The notes under the pieces: model-generated
What the model was told of the DNA's origin: nothing
The model's input: the letters and a program-made list of their open reading frames with translations, nothing else
Database searches by the model: none
Shown: piece by piece, positions 28,587-29,616 of the stretch
Layout: each line of letters opens with the position of its first letter
Numbering within the stretch: position 1 is the first letter of the stretch
Virus record (IMG/VR): IMGVR_UViG_3300042516_003430
Coordinates: 1-29,616 of that record
Reading direction: 5' to 3' (one strand)
DNA: 29,616 nt
DNA from: a virus
Made by a program: the position numbers and the translations under genes

Positions 28587-29150
28587 TCATGGTTTCCGAT
28601 TGCCATCAAGATACATCTGCCGAAACACTTTTCGATAACTCTTGATTTTCTCGCCGATGTATCCTTTCTCCCCTTTGCCCCAGACGCCTCGACCAACCAT
28701 TTTTCGAGTGCCTGCTGGCAGGACCACATAAATGCTGCCCTTGGCTGACCGACCGAAACCAGCTGTGATAACGTGTGCGCCGCCTGCTCGACGTTTTGTG
28801 ACGTAGGCAGAACGTGTCAGATTGCCACTGATTCGACCGATGGGTAGATTCGGCGCAGAACCTTTGCGCTTGCCGACCTTTGGTCCTCGCCTGTACTGCG
28901 CCGCACCTCTTTTCCGTCCGTTCGGCGTAGACTTTGCTGCCGAGACTCCTCGACCGTATGGATGCCCCATGCGCGCCAGCCAGTTGATTCGCGCTTCGCC
29001 GCTCGGCTTTGCACCGTTCGTCACATCCTGCATGTCTAGCCGTATCTGCGCTCTGATTTCCTCGACCGCCTTGTCCATTGACATGTTTAGCCGTTTCATT
29101 TTCTCAGCCATGGCAAGCGCCGCCTGAGTCGTCGTGCGCTTTACTGCCAT
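28587..29150 (-). CDS. HK97 gp10-like tail-completion protein
   Basis: The 187-residue, very basic protein has the gp10-like core ISGNLTRSAYV, GGAHVITAGF, GSIYVVLPAGTRKMVGRGVW, in which the GT-x-K-M-x-x-R step is the family signature near the C terminus. The first half is positively charged (GRKRGAAQYRRGPKVGKRKG) and may bind DNA. Tail-completion proteins of this family occur in the same place and act at the head-tail joint. The gene overlaps the tail terminator gene by 10 bases. The basic insertion is longer than in typical gp10 proteins of about 130-150 residues. Confidence 0.7.
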   Translation of the reverse strand: MAVKRTTTQAALAMAEKMKRLNMSMDKAVEEIRAQIRLDMQDVTNGAKPSGEARINWLARMGHPYGRGVSAAKSTPNGRKRGAAQYRRGPKVGKRKGSAPNLPIGRISGNLTRSAYVTKRRAGGAHVITAGFGRSAKGSIYVVLPAGTRKMVGRGVWGKGEKGYIGEKIKSYRKVFRQMYLDGNRKP

Positions 29151-29578
29151 ACAGTTGTATTCACCGTGAATGTCATGCTGACGCCGCAGGAATTGTCGAC
29201 ATCATCCAATGGAATCGGTGTCCAGCTCGTCACCATCGGCATGTAGCCAATGCCACCGAATGCGGCTGGCGATGTTGGAATGGATCCTGAACTTTCAGAA
29301 AATGGTGTCAGCAGGTCGATGAGTGCCTCGGCTTTTTCCGCCATGAGTTTCTGTGCATCGGTGCTGCCCACTGGCAGTGCGAATTCGCCTGCGATGGTCC
29401 ATGTCCACTGCTGCTCGACAGACCGACCAGCTGCAGCTCGGTCGCAGCTCTCGAGCGTAATCACAGCTCGCGGCAGCTGTGGCAGCGGCTTGGCAGCTCG
29501 ACCTGGCGATGTGGTCTCGACGTCCCAGGCTGTTTTAATGTGACCTGCGATGGCGTTGAAAATGTCCGTGTAGTGCAT
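29141..29578 (-). CDS. Tail terminator protein
   Basis: The 145-residue protein starts MHYTDIFNAIAGHIKTAWDV and includes PRAVITLESCDRAAAGRSVE, WTWTIAGEFALPVG and a helix AEKAEALIDLLTPFSE. The layout of an N-terminal helix, then a strand-rich middle and a late MTFTVNTTVWQ strand is typical of the lambda gpU/SPP1 gp17-type terminator that caps the tail. It lies between head closure and gp10-like genes; the start shares a base with the closure gene stop in a TGATG. The first 89 bases of the window repeat its beginning because of the circular overlap. Confidence 0.65.
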   Translation of the reverse strand: MHYTDIFNAIAGHIKTAWDVETTSPGRAAKPLPQLPRAVITLESCDRAAAGRSVEQQWTWTIAGEFALPVGSTDAQKLMAEKAEALIDLLTPFSESSGSIPTSPAAFGGIGYMPMVTSWTPIPLDDVDNSCGVSMTFTVNTTVWQ

Positions 29579-29616
29579 CAGTGTTTCACCCCGACCGCAT
29601 AGACTGCGATGTGGTC
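29490..29616. repeat. Terminal direct repeat, right copy
   Basis: Identical to bases 1-127. See the left copy; together they indicate a closed circle of 29,489 bp. Confidence 0.95.
29578..29616 (-). CDS. Duplicate 3' fragment of head-closure gene
   Basis: These 39 bases hold the last 12 codons and stop of the gene at 89-442, repeated because the window ends overlap. They are not a separate gene. Confidence 0.9.
   Translation of the reverse strand, partial: DHIAVYAVGVKH

Noticed and set aside
1-29616. Long + strand reading frames opposite the structural genes
   Set aside because: They are shadows of minus-strand genes with strong codon bias; none shows a motif or ribosome site.
1-29616. Integrase, excisionase, classic lysogeny repressor, tRNA genes
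   Set aside because: None found in any frame, so temperate lifestyle cannot be claimed.

Overview
The window is the complete genome of a small tailed phage (Caudoviricetes, siphovirus-type), almost certainly an assembled circular contig. The first 127 bases (1-127) are repeated exactly as the last 127 (29490-29616), so the unique circle is 29,489 bp and the gene cut by the window ends is intact in the circular map. I see no integrase, no clear lysogeny module, no tRNA, no CRISPR array and no insertion sequence. The host cannot be named. Ordinary Shine-Dalgarno sites, a SPAN-less lysis block with an Amidase_3 enzyme, and an ERF/RusA/SSB recombination set fit a bacterial, perhaps Gram-negative, host. 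That is inference only.

Layout. One control region at about 16074-16243 fires in two directions. Rightward (+) there is a compact operon of four unknown small genes (16244-17589) that ends in a bidirectional hairpin terminator (17611-17646). Leftward (-) everything else on the circle lies on one strand, about 28 kb of mostly overlapping or abutting genes. In order of transcription these are: a small HTH protein; a Gam/Gp157-like protein; an AT-rich inserted gene; ERF annealase; a SWIM zinc-finger protein; SSB; two tiny genes; RusA resolvase; a DUF1376-type replication initiator with iterons inside it; a possible helicase loader; an AT-rich two-gene cassette; a PD-(D/E)XK-like nuclease; the lysis block (amidase, membrane/coiled-coil protein, metallophosphoesterase, small hydrophobic protein); terminase small and large subunits; portal; Mu F-like head protein; HK97-type protease with an extra N-terminal domain; major capsid protein; connector and closure proteins. 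Transcription then runs through the window junction to tail terminator, gp10-like protein, major tail protein, frameshifted tail-assembly chaperones, tape measure, hub, large cysteine-rich tail protein and a cluster of fibre-tip-like proteins.

How it works together. The early + operon is the best place to look for host-takeover or counter-defence factors. The replication-recombination block couples an initiator carrying its own origin (six 11-bp iterons, an AT-rich GTTTAT run and a palindrome) with a single-strand annealing system. HK97-type morphogenesis genes follow canonical order. The tape measure of 515 residues predicts a short tail, roughly 75-80 nm at about 0.15 nm per residue.

Most noteworthy signals: the intragenic origin and matching inverted half-sites upstream of the initiator gene; a programmed -1 frameshift (A AAA AAA plus an 8-bp stem) in the tail chaperone; a 25-bp near-palindromic operator and a possible leaderless regulator mRNA in the control region; a 24-bp duplicated gene junction marking the insertion of an AT-rich gene; a RusA homologue lacking one catalytic aspartate; a SWIM finger protein beside the annealase; and a strong excess of TCGA with apparent lack of CCGG.
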